The notes under the pieces: generated by a model
What the model saw: only the letters and a program-made list of their open reading frames with translations
Told to the model about the DNA's origin: nothing
The model's database searches: none
Position numbers and translations under genes: made by a program
DNA from: CAMAXB01 sp041746615
GTDB lineage: Bacteria; Verrucomicrobiota; Verrucomicrobiia; Opitutales; Opitutaceae
NCBI GenBank assembly: GCA_041746615.1
Contig: JBGTGS010000193.1
Coordinates: 1 to 7,868, forward strand
Direction of reading: 5' to 3'
DNA: 7,868 nucleotides
Shown: piece after piece, positions 1-5,996 of the stretch
Layout: the number at the start of each line of letters is the position of its first letter
How positions within the stretch are numbered: the stretch's first letter is position 1

Positions 1-1019
1 GTGCCCGCGAGGCCAGTGCGAGCGTGGCGCACGAGGATCCCCTCGCCTGGCGGCAGGCGCGCGCCCGCTGGGAAAAGCCGGAGCAGGAAACCTGGATCTT
101 TGGCGACATCCCTGCGCGCATTCACGTGTGCGACCAGGCCGGCGTGCCAGTCCATGCCTATCCGGCGCTCAAGCCCGGGGTGACCGGCGTGGCTCTGCGC
201 CTGATGAAGACTGCGGAAGAGGCCGAAGTCCTGAATCCGCGTGGACTTTCCCGGCTGCTGGAGCTTCGGTTGCGATATGAACTGGCCTGGATGCAAAAGG
301 ACCTGCGTGCACTTCGGACGCTCGGTCCGCTCGTGAGCACCCTGGTGCCGGTGGAGACATTGATGGAACAGGCCGGCGGCTGCATCAGCCGCTGGATCTG
401 CGATGGGGTCGCGGTGCCAGCCCTCACTCACAATGATTTTGAGCGGGCCGTTGAGCAGGCCAAGGAGCGGCTGCGGGGACTGGTGCCGAGGTTTGGCGAT
501 CTGTTGCGGGAGATCCTGACGTTACGGCAGACCCTGCTTGTCCACCCGACACCGCCAGCCGGACAGGACCGGGATTTGGCGGCACTGCTGCCGGCGAATT
601 TTCTCGATGCGACCCCTTATCCCCACCTGGCGCATCTGCCGCGCTATTTGAAAGCGATGAAAGTGAGGGCGGACCGCTGGAAACAGAACCCGCTCAAGGA
701 TCAGGAGCGGGCGAAGGAACTCGCTCCGTATGTGGCGGCCATCAGAGCCGTACGCGCGAAGGTCGGAGGTGAGCGCTATCGCTGGTTGGTGGAAGAGCTG
801 CGGGTGAGTTTGTTTGCGCAGGAACTCGGTACGGCCGAACCCGTATCCGCCGTCAAGCTGGACCGCCTGCTCATCGACTTGCGGATGGGCGCGCAACCGG
901 CGGGATCGTCTGGTCTTTCGCCAACCCCGGCTCCCATTTTGGTGGCACCAGTGGCGACAAAGAAAAAGAGCGCACCGGTCAAAAGCCTTGGGGCTCTCGA
1001 CGGGTTGTTCCGGAAGTGA
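1..1019 (+). CDS. hrpA: ATP-dependent RNA helicase HrpA, C-terminal part (5' end outside window)
   Basis: The reading frame is open from the first base (first full codon at 3) to TGA at 1017-1019, so about 338 C-terminal residues are present. The conserved helicase core lies upstream of the window. The visible part matches the DUF3418 region found at the C-terminus of HrpA-type DEAH RNA helicases. Hallmarks are a YPALKPGV/VALRL block near the start, LPANFLDATPYPHLAHLPRY in the middle (a frequent pattern is 'FL..TP...L.H.PRYLKA'), and EELRVSLFAQELGTAEPVS near the end. HrpA acts on cytoplasmic RNA and, in E. coli, rescues stalled ribosomes; here that is family knowledge only. After the domain comes a tail of about 45 residues, rich in Pro/Ala/Ser and then Lys, ending in SLGALDGLFRK. 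A GTG at 24 could be mistaken for a start, but coding similarity begins before it. A hairpin follows three bases after the stop. The call is confident; the exact subfamily is less so. Confidence 0.9.
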   Translation, partial: AREASASVAHEDPLAWRQARARWEKPEQETWIFGDIPARIHVCDQAGVPVHAYPALKPGVTGVALRLMKTAEEAEVLNPRGLSRLLELRLRYELAWMQKDLRALRTLGPLVSTLVPVETLMEQAGGCISRWICDGVAVPALTHNDFERAVEQAKERLRGLVPRFGDLLREILTLRQTLLVHPTPPAGQDRDLAALLPANFLDATPYPHLAHLPRYLKAMKVRADRWKQNPLKDQERAKELAPYVAAIRAVRAKVGGERYRWLVEELRVSLFAQELGTAEPVSAVKLDRLLIDLRMGAQPAGSSGLSPTPAPILVAPVATKKKSAPVKSLGALDGLFRK

Positions 1020-1021
1020 GT

Positions 1022-1047
1022 AGGTTTACGCGCAGGCGCGTAAACCT
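1022..1047. terminator. Hairpin between convergent hrpA and the TPR gene
   Basis: AGGTTTACGCG (1022-1032) pairs perfectly with CGCGTAAACCT (1037-1047) around the four-base loop CAGG, giving an 11-bp stem. It starts three bases after the hrpA stop and lies 31 bases beyond the stop of the convergent minus-strand gene. Position and symmetry suggest a bidirectional transcription end. Neither side carries a clear T tract, so Rho-independent termination is not certain; it may instead be a 3'-end stabilising structure. Confidence 0.55.
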
Positions 1048-1078
1048 TACTGACGGTGGCGGGTGGCTCACCACTCGC

Positions 1079-1813
1079 TCATGGACGGGGCCCGGAGGTC
1101 AGTTCCTCGAGATAACGGGACACGGCTTCGTGGCTCTCGTCCGTATCCAGGGGGGTGAGCTCAAGGCATTGTCTGAGCGCTGCCTCGCCCTCCGCCCGGC
1201 GTTTGCCCGTTTCCAGGGCCAGTCGTCCGAACAGGCAATGGGCGGCATAATGCGTGGGGATCTCCGCGATCACCTGCTCCAAGGCGGCGAAGGCGGCTTC
1301 ATGCTTCTTCTCATGCACATACAGGACGGCCAGCGCATAGGAGCCCTCGACGGGATCGCGCCGGCGGATTTCCTCCGCCTCGGCGTAGGCGCGACCCAGG
1401 CCGCCGCCCAGAAGGCGCGGCACGTGGCGATAGAAGTTCATGAGGCCGAACCGGGCTCGGAGATTGTCGGGATCAAGATCGAGACTGACTCGGTAGGCCT
1501 GCAGGCATCTCCGGCCGAGATCGGCCTTGTCGTGCAGCGGGGCGGTGGCGGCGGCCCAGGCATAGCCATTGCCGAGCCAGTGATAAGGGTCTGAATCGCG
1601 CGGGGCTAGTTCTGCGGATTTTTTGAACAGGTCAATCGCCTCCATAAAGTCACTGCGCCGAAGCGCCTGAATCCCCAGTTTGAGCAACCGCGCCGGATCA
1701 TCCGGCTGTCGGTCGGGATCATTCCCTGCCGGCAGATCGGGAGAGGTGCAGGCCAGACTGGTGATCAAAATCGCCAGGCTGCGAATACGCGTGCAAGGCA
1801 ATCGATTGCTCAT
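1079..1813 (-). CDS. Tetratricopeptide-repeat protein with lipoprotein-like N-terminus
   Basis: Starting at the ATG at 1813 the product is 244 residues. The N-terminus looks like an export signal: basic residues (R4, R9, R11), a hydrophobic stretch LAILITSLA (13-21), then Cys22 followed by a Pro/Asp-rich linker. SLAC is an imperfect lipobox, so lipidation is plausible but not certain. From about residue 41 the protein is helical with TPR spacing: ALRRSDFMEAIDLFKKSAELAP (49-71) is a textbook repeat, and further repeats can be placed near 118-150, 157-187 and 190-221. A glycine-rich HVPRLLGGG segment (130-138) interrupts them, as in a family of small periplasmic TPR proteins with a 'P.(I/L)(L/M)GG' turn. 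The frame extends upstream to a TTG at 1876, but that would place 21 polar residues before the signal. The function is unknown; TPR proteins usually scaffold protein contacts. No operon partner is visible, and the next gene upstream is an IS remnant. Confidence 0.8.
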   Translation of the reverse strand: MSNRLPCTRIRSLAILITSLACTSPDLPAGNDPDRQPDDPARLLKLGIQALRRSDFMEAIDLFKKSAELAPRDSDPYHWLGNGYAWAAATAPLHDKADLGRRCLQAYRVSLDLDPDNLRARFGLMNFYRHVPRLLGGGLGRAYAEAEEIRRRDPVEGSYALAVLYVHEKKHEAAFAALEQVIAEIPTHYAAHCLFGRLALETGKRRAEGEAALRQCLELTPLDTDESHEAVSRYLEELTSGPRP

Positions 1814-1893
1814 GAGCTCAGCACCGGGAAATCCCACGATCCCCCGGCCGGCTTGTCGATCCCCGCAGCGTGACAATCAGGTGAAGAGACGGC

Positions 1894-1922
1894 GAGTTGT
1901 GTCAGTCAAGTTCTGCAAAAGT
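1894..1922. repeat. Candidate surviving terminal repeat of the IS256 element
   Basis: This block lies about 95-120 bases beyond the transposase stop, a position expected for an IS end. It reads GAGTTGTGTCAGTCAAG and continues TTCTGCAAAAGT. The resemblance to IS256-family tips is qualitative only, because the partner repeat is not present in the window. Confidence 0.25.
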
Positions 1923-1940
1923 GGTTCGGTGGTTCGGTGG
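1921..1940. repeat. Short tandem repeat, 8-bp unit GTGGTTCG
   Basis: The unit GTGGTTCG occurs twice in perfect tandem and is followed by a partial third copy (GTGG). It sits next to the tentative IS end. It is short enough to vary by replication slippage, and no function is evident. Confidence 0.6.
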
Positions 1941-1976
1941 CTTGGCGGGATAAAGAGGTTTATGGGAAGGGGTGCA

Positions 1977-2002
1977 GGGGAAGGGGCACCAGCCCCTTCC
2001 CC
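1977..2002 (-). terminator. Strong hairpin just after the transposase gene
   Basis: GGGGAAGGGGC (1977-1987) pairs perfectly with GCCCCTTCCCC (1992-2002) around the loop ACCA: an 11-bp, very GC-rich stem beginning 15 bases past the transposase stop. For a minus-strand transcript it would fold right after the gene. The following bases are C-rich rather than a T run, so it is a stem-loop of terminator position but not a canonical intrinsic terminator. It could equally protect the IS from outside transcription. Confidence 0.45.
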
Positions 2003-2016
2003 GCCCCCGGCTGGGA

Positions 2017-3075
2017 TTAGGCGGCTTGGGGTTGAGGGGAGGAAGTGCGTTTGAGGTGTTCGCGGAGCAGTTCCATATCGAGGTAGCGATTCTCGTCGAC
2101 CCATTCCTCGTGGATCTCGACGGCGAGGGCTCGGACCAGCCGCAGGCAACTGGCCTCATCGGGGAAGATGCGAACCAAGAGCGTGCGCCGTTTGATCTCC
2201 TGGTTGAGCCGTTCGAGCATGTTGGTCGATTTGAGGTGCTTGTGGTGCTCGCGGGGCAGCCGGTAAAAGGCGAAGGTCTCGTCGATGTTCGCTTCGACCC
2301 AGGTGCAGAGTTTAGGATGCTTGTCCTGCCAGCGGACCAGCCACTGGGCCAGATCGCGGCGGGCCTCCTCGGCGGTATGCCGGTCGTAGAGCCAACGCAG
2401 CTCGGTGAGGCAGTCGTCGGATTGTTTACGCGGGAGGTAGTCGAGCGCGTTGCGCAGGAAGTGCACGTAGCAGCGCTGCCAGTGCGCCTCGGGCAGGGTC
2501 TCCATGATCGCGCGTTTCAAGCCGGCGTGATCGTCGCTGGCGGCCACGCGTACCCCGTGCAGGCCGCGTTCCTTCAGACGCACGAGGTGGTCTTTCCAAC
2601 TGCTGGTGCTTTCGCGGTTGGCCAGTTCGACGGAGAGCACATGGCGGCGGCCGTCCCAGCCGATGCCGAGGGTGATGAGGACGGCGCGACTGTGGCCGAC
2701 GCCGTCCTCGCGCACGCGTTCGTAGCGGGCATCAAGAATGAGATAAGGATACTCCTCCTCCAGCCGGCGGGTCATGAAGCGCGTCAGTTCCTCATCGAGC
2801 TTTTTGTTGATGTCGCTGACCGCGGAGGCGCTGAACTCGTGGCCGCAGAGCTCCTCGGTGATCGCCTTCACCCGGCGGGTGGACACGCCCTGCACATACA
2901 TCTCCATCAGCGCGGCCACCAGCGCCTTCTCGCTGCGCTGGTAGCGCGCGAACAGCTCACTCGAGAAGCGCCCTTGCCGGTCTTGGGGCACGCGCAGCTC
3001 GAGCTTGCCCACGCGCGTCACCAATGAGCGGGTGTAATGCCCGCTGCGATAGCTCCGCCGTGTGCGCGTAGTATT
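2017..3075 (-). pseudogene. IS256-family transposase, N-terminally truncated
   Basis: This is an IS256/Mutator-type DDE transposase. Numbering from the TTG at 3024, the product is 335 residues, and catalytic acidic residues can be placed as D98 (YLILDARYE), D164 (ASDDHAGLK) and E271 (STNMLERLNQEIKRR). The WQRCYVHFLRN signature (182-192) with its C..H pair is intact. Similarity begins upstream of that TTG, in SYRSGHYTRSLVTRVGKLEL, aligning with the family's 'RNGYYxRxxxTRVGTLELxVP'. An in-frame TGA at 3076-3078 then closes the frame, and no ATG is available there. Full-length members are about 390-410 residues, so roughly 65-75 N-terminal residues are missing. The lost part belongs to the region that binds the terminal repeats. 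None of the other minus-strand frames immediately upstream encodes the missing part, which argues for deletion rather than a frameshift. The catalytic core is otherwise uninterrupted. A shortened protein from TTG is possible, but autonomous transposition is unlikely. Confidence 0.85.
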
Positions 3076-3385
3076 TCATCGATCGGCAGAGGCTAACAGA
3101 TGGGATGGGACAATGGCTGTCCCAGAGTCCGATTCATGGGGAAAACCGCCTCGGGCTCGCGGGGTGGCAGCCTTCGGGTGCATGTTGTTTGCAGGAATGC
3201 ATGGGTGCGTCAACCCATGACGCCATCGGGGCTTGGGAAAGTTGTAATGTTCGTGGACCAGGGAGTGACCGGGGCGGAAGGTGTGTCCAAGGCCACACCC
3301 TACTCGATGCAACGATCAAAAGCTGCGCGGAACGCGTTGAGGGACCAACGCGTCCACCTCGACTTGTCTGACAGAGCAGAAAAAA
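3076..3385. other. Gene-free stretch with several inverted repeats
   Basis: About 300 bases adjoin the broken end of the IS. Open frames exist on both strands, but none resembles a protein I know, and they overlap each other as expected for GC-rich non-coding DNA. Perfect inverted repeats visible are TGGGACA (3106-3112) with TGTCCCA (3118-3124); CATGGGT (3200-3206) with ACCCATG (3213-3219); GCGTCA (3207-3212) with TGACGC (3218-3223), which overlaps the previous one; and GGTGTG (3280-3285) with CACACC (3294-3299). This may be the scar of another mobile element or a former non-coding RNA region. I assign no function. Confidence 0.4.
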
Positions 3386-3409
3386 GAGCGCGCCGGTGAG
3401 GGCGCGCTC
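3380..3409 (-). terminator. Rho-independent terminator for the TonB-receptor transcript
   Basis: GAGCGCGCC (3386-3394) pairs with GGCGCGCTC (3401-3409) around GGTGAG. On the minus strand the 9-bp GC stem is followed directly by six T (the A run 3380-3385), the classical intrinsic form. It lies about 185 bases past the receptor stop, so the two REP copies and the ATCCGT block would be inside the 3' untranslated region of that transcript. Confidence 0.85.
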
Positions 3410-3433
3410 GTGGGTTATCTAACTGCACGTACT

Positions 3434-3458
3434 ATCCGTATTCATCCGTGCAATCCGT
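3434..3458. repeat. Iterated ATCCGT words (three copies)
   Basis: ATCCGT occurs at 3434-3439, 3444-3449 and 3453-3458, i.e. spaced 10 and 9 bases apart, in non-coding sequence. The style recalls a dispersed intergenic repeat built on 'ATCCGTG' words that I associate with several bacterial genomes. The regular spacing is seen; any function is unknown. Confidence 0.5.
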
Positions 3459-3475
3459 GGTTCAATATGGAGCAG

Positions 3476-3500
3476 ATCGCGGCGTAAAGCCGCTCCTACG
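3476..3500 (-). repeat. REP element, copy 1 (GTAG-headed)
   Basis: Read on the minus strand it contains GTAGGAGCGGCTTTACGCCG and ends CGAT. This is a GTAG head followed by a palindrome GCGGC-TTTAC-GCCGC, the typical form of REP sequences mobilised by RAYT (TnpA-REP) transposases. The 25-base copy at 3542-3566 is identical and in the same orientation. It lies in the 3' region of the TonB-receptor transcript. Confidence 0.75.
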
Positions 3501-3541
3501 ATGGCTGGCGACCGAGGCCCGCTTGCTCCCTCTCAACCGGA

Positions 3542-3566
3542 ATCGCGGCGTAAAGCCGCTCCTACG
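3542..3566 (-). repeat. REP element, copy 2 (GTAG-headed)
   Basis: An exact 25-base duplicate of the element at 3476-3500, in direct orientation and starting 66 bases later. Its GTAG head begins one base in on the minus strand and the GCGGC/GCCGC stem is perfect. It sits 29 bases beyond the receptor stop codon, a usual place for REPs. Confidence 0.75.
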
Positions 3567-3594
3567 GGGGCAATTCGTGTCTTTGTGATCGACG

Positions 3595-5736
3595 TCAGAA
3601 GCGGTATGCGGCTGTCACGCCGATCTGGCGGGGGGCGGCGCGGGTTTCGTAGCGGGCTGGATTGTAGTCGGGGTCTTCGTTACCAAAGTAGAACACGCGG
3701 TTCTCATACTTTTCGTTGAAGAGGTTTCGGGCCCAAAGCGTGACGGTCCAGTCGCGCCAGGCGTAGCCGAGGGTGCCGTTGATCACGTTGAAGGCGCCGC
3801 GGGGCTCGTCGTGATTGTTCGAATCGTACTGCCGCGCGCGGCCGGTCAGTTCGAGGTTGCCGAAGAACCCGGCGTCGTTGCCATAACGGATGCTCAGGTT
3901 GTAGCCGTGGCGCGGAGTGTTCGCCAGGTGGCGGTCGCCGGCGGTGCCGCCGCCGGACAGGATAAAGGAGTCGAGGTGGGAATCCATCAGGGCAAAGGAG
4001 CCGTGGAGCGACCAGTGTTCCGTCAGGGTCCAGCCGGCGGAGGCCTCAAGTCCGTGGATTCGGGCGCGGTTGGCGTTGGCGGTGAAGAATCGGTAGCTTC
4101 CGCCGAAGCCGGCGGAGTCGCGCACCTGGGCATCATGACGGTCGATGCGGAAGGCGGTCAGTTCGCCGATGAGGCGCTGGTCGTACGCGTGGCCGCGGAT
4201 GCCGATCTCGTAGTTCCAGAGGGTCTCCGTGTCGTAGGTGAGCGGATCCGTGGAGGGGTCGATGCGGGCGTCGACATTGATGCCGCCGCCTTTGTAACCG
4301 CGGGTGACGGATGCGAACACGAGGTGACGGGGGGTGAGGTCGTGCTCGATGGTCAGCTTGCCTCCCACGAAGGTGTCGTCGAAGTGTGGAGCAACGCGGG
4401 CCTCAGGGTCGAAGGTGCCCGGGCCTTTGCGGAAACGGGTGCGCAGGCCGGAGCCTTCCAGATCGAGGCGTTCCGCGCGAAGCCCGACGATGAGCCGGGT
4501 GCGGTCGCTGAGATCACCGGTGGCCTGGCCGAAGAGGGCGAGGTTGCGGGACTCGTAGCGCGTATCCAACCCGCGGATATTGCCCGGATCCTCGTTGGTG
4601 TAGGCACCATCCTCGCTGAGGCGGGAGAAGTAGGTGCCCAGGGTCCAGCGGTCGATCACGCCGAGGGCGTTGCGGGTCGCGGTGGAGTCGAGCCGCACTT
4701 CCTGGTTGAAGACGGTGCGGTCGCGCTGCAGATCGCTGAAGCCCATGTAGGAGGCGGCGGTCCAGTCGTCGTCGTAGCTGTAGACCGAGTCGACCCACGC
4801 GGCGCTGGTAACGGTCGTGAAGCGGATGCCCTGCCATCCCATGAAGGAGCCCCGAAGGCTGGTGGCGGTGGAGTCCTGCTCGTCGCGGCCCGGCTGGTCG
4901 CTGTAGGTTAGGCGGCCGTTGTTATCGAGGGCGAACTCGTCAAAGCCGTTGTCGACCCGGGAGAACAGCACCGTGCCCTCCCAGCGCCAGTCGGGGCCGG
5001 GGTTCCAGGTGAGGCGAAGGCGGGTGTTGAACTCGTCGCGGGCGTTGGTGTCGCGGTTCAAGGTGACGTTGCGCCGGAAGCCGTCGCTCACGTGATGGTG
5101 CACGGCGAGGCGCATCATGAATTGCTCCGGGTTGGCGGCGACGAGTGGGCCGCCGATGGCGAAGCCGCCGGCGCGCAGGGAATCCCCGCCGGCCGTGCCT
5201 TCGAGCCGGCCGGTCCAGAAGGGGGTGGGGGCATTGGTCACGAGGCGGATGACTCCGCCGGCGGCGTTGGCACCGAAGGCACCGGCCTGGGGACCGCGCA
5301 ACACTTCAACCTGGCTGAGGTCAAAGGTTCCACCGACAGTCCCGAGTCCGGTGAAGTCGAGGTCGTCGATCAGAAAGCGCACGGTGGAGTCGGGCGTCTC
5401 ACCTTCGTATTGGGAGTTTTCCCCGACGCCGCGGATCTGGAAATAGCGGGGACGGGAGGTGCCACCGGACCAGGTGAGGTTGGGAATCCGGTCGGCAAGG
5501 TCCGCGAAGTGGCGGACGGCGCCGACCCGCAGGGTCTCGTTATCGAGGACGGTGACGCTGGCCGGGATGCGTTCGAGTGGGGATGCCCAGAGGTCGCCGG
5601 TGACCAGGAGTGGGTCCATGATAACCGGAGCGGCCGCGGCCGGGGACGGCGGTGTGGACGGGAGGGTTTGGGCTGACGCGGAGGTGAGCACCGCGTTGGC
5701 GAGGAGGAGGGTCAGAATACGTGTCGGGAGTTGCAT
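3595..5736 (-). CDS. TonB-dependent outer-membrane receptor, likely for thiamin or a precursor
   Basis: The 713-residue product is a complete TonB-dependent receptor. A signal peptide (residues 1-22, hydrophobic LTLLLANAVL, cleavage expected after the ASA of TSASAQ) is followed by a Pro/Ala linker and a TonB-box-like DPLLVTG (41-47). The plug domain covers about 55-168, with IRGVGE (101-106) and VEVLRGPQA (143-151), both standard plug motifs. The rest is a beta-barrel with alternating aromatic strands, ending in the outer-membrane signature TAAYRF with terminal Phe. It imports a substrate across the outer membrane using energy passed by TonB-ExbBD; none of these partners is in the window. Substrate assignment comes from the TPP riboswitch upstream (5805-5903), not from the barrel sequence: riboswitch-controlled receptors of this kind are known as candidate thiamin transporters in Bacteroidetes. 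The ATG at 5736 gives a proper signal peptide but has no clear ribosome-binding site. An intrinsic terminator lies at 3380-3409, so it is probably transcribed alone. Receptor identity is near certain; the substrate is inferred. Confidence 0.93.
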   Translation of the reverse strand: MQLPTRILTLLLANAVLTSASAQTLPSTPPSPAAAAPVIMDPLLVTGDLWASPLERIPASVTVLDNETLRVGAVRHFADLADRIPNLTWSGGTSRPRYFQIRGVGENSQYEGETPDSTVRFLIDDLDFTGLGTVGGTFDLSQVEVLRGPQAGAFGANAAGGVIRLVTNAPTPFWTGRLEGTAGGDSLRAGGFAIGGPLVAANPEQFMMRLAVHHHVSDGFRRNVTLNRDTNARDEFNTRLRLTWNPGPDWRWEGTVLFSRVDNGFDEFALDNNGRLTYSDQPGRDEQDSTATSLRGSFMGWQGIRFTTVTSAAWVDSVYSYDDDWTAASYMGFSDLQRDRTVFNQEVRLDSTATRNALGVIDRWTLGTYFSRLSEDGAYTNEDPGNIRGLDTRYESRNLALFGQATGDLSDRTRLIVGLRAERLDLEGSGLRTRFRKGPGTFDPEARVAPHFDDTFVGGKLTIEHDLTPRHLVFASVTRGYKGGGINVDARIDPSTDPLTYDTETLWNYEIGIRGHAYDQRLIGELTAFRIDRHDAQVRDSAGFGGSYRFFTANANRARIHGLEASAGWTLTEHWSLHGSFALMDSHLDSFILSGGGTAGDRHLANTPRHGYNLSIRYGNDAGFFGNLELTGRARQYDSNNHDEPRGAFNVINGTLGYAWRDWTVTLWARNLFNEKYENRVFYFGNEDPDYNPARYETRAAPRQIGVTAAYRF

Positions 5737-5781
5737 TTGGTATAAATGCCCGACCCAAAGCGGACTCCCGGGGTCGGAGAA

Positions 5782-5803
5782 CGGTCCCGCGACTGCGGGA
5801 CCG
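5782..5803 (-). promoter_or_regulatory. Hairpin between TPP aptamer and receptor start (possible expression platform)
   Basis: CGGTCCCGC (5782-5790) pairs with GCGGGACCG (5795-5803) around GACT: a 9-bp GC-rich stem starting one base after the aptamer's closing stem and ending 45 bases before the ATG. The minus-strand sequence after it (TTCTCCGACC) is only weakly T-rich, so a standard terminator is doubtful. It could act by attenuated or Rho-assisted termination, or simply separate the aptamer from a downstream translational switch. Confidence 0.5.
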
Positions 5804-5804
5804 A

Positions 5805-5903
5805 GCTTGTTTCCTTCGCCGGTATGATCCGTTTCAGGTTCAAAGGGTCGAGCAGCCGAGCGCGCCGCAATCTCAGTCCTTCGCTAAGGACACCCCTACG
5901 AGC
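5805..5903 (-). promoter_or_regulatory. TPP riboswitch (THI box)
   Basis: On the minus strand all the diagnostic parts occur in order. A possible closing helix is GCTCGT (5898-5903) with ACAAGC (5805-5810), one mismatch. AGGGGTG (5891-5897) is followed by a GTCCTT/AAGGAC hairpin (5876-5891). CTGAGA (5871-5876) is the conserved pyrimidine-sensing strand. ACCCTTTGAACCTGA (5834-5848) is the near-invariant core. CGG-ATCATA-CCG follows, then GCGAAGGAA, where the consensus has GCGUAGGGAA. The aptamer binds thiamin pyrophosphate and usually switches expression off when TPP is plentiful. It lies 68 bases upstream of the TonB-receptor ATG on the same strand, so the receptor is its evident target. Confidence 0.95.
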
Positions 5904-5960
5904 AGAGGCACCCAAAGCCCGCTGACCGGACCCAGGCAAGTCGAAACCGACGATTTCCCC

Positions 5961-5996
5961 CGAAAACAAGAGAGGCGCCCTTGAAGGACGCCTCTC
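5961..5996 (-). terminator. Intrinsic terminator upstream of the riboswitch
   Basis: GAGAGGCG (5970-5977) pairs with CGCCTCTC (5989-5996), with a further CCT/AGG pairing inside the loop. On the minus strand the stem is followed by TTGTTTTCG, a fair T tract. It would stop minus-strand transcripts arriving from the aminomutase side, about 315 bases past that gene's stop, and so insulate the TPP-controlled leader. If the receptor promoter lies beyond it, it would instead be inside the leader. Confidence 0.7.

Larger units (their letters stand above)
1894..3075 (-). mobile_element. Truncated IS256-family insertion sequence
   Basis: The element is defined by its IS256-type transposase on the minus strand. 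The transposase-distal edge is tentatively set at 1894-1922, where the sequence TTGTGTCAGTCAAGTTCTGC followed by AAAA has the look of an IS256-family terminal repeat (TGTGT near the tip, a T/A-rich inner part). I found no matching inverted copy beyond 3075. Together with the missing transposase N-terminus, this indicates that the other end has been lost. Both boundaries are therefore approximate: the left is a guess from style, the right is where transposase similarity stops. No target-site duplication can be assigned. Confidence 0.65.

Noticed and set aside
1016..1594. Plus-strand open frame (192 codons) overlapping the hrpA stop.
   Set aside because: It is antisense to the TPR gene, runs through the hairpin at 1022-1047, and is Gly/Ala/Glu-rich without motifs.
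1972..3027. Long plus-strand open frame (351 codons) opposite the transposase.
   Set aside because: It is the antisense shadow of the IS256 transposase and carries no motif of its own.
3040..3079. Minus-strand ATG at 3079 reading MKYYAHTAEL, reminiscent of the first residues of some Cas3 HD nucleases.
   Set aside because: Only about nine residues match, then the frame becomes an out-of-frame reading of the transposase. No other cas-like sequence or CRISPR array is present, so it is most likely coincidence.
3100..3399. Overlapping plus-strand frames of 88 and 99 codons and a minus-strand frame of 78 codons.
   Set aside because: Mutually overlapping, no start signals, no known domain; treated as non-coding.
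3476..3566. Two 25-base direct repeats separated by about 41 bases, like a minimal CRISPR.
   Set aside because: There are only two copies, each is a GTAG-headed palindrome typical of REPs, and no leader or cas genes are nearby.
3811..4911. Long plus-strand open frame (366 codons) opposite the TonB receptor.
   Set aside because: It is antisense to a gene with clear domain motifs; its Val/Ala/Gly-rich composition is typical of a GC-rich shadow frame.
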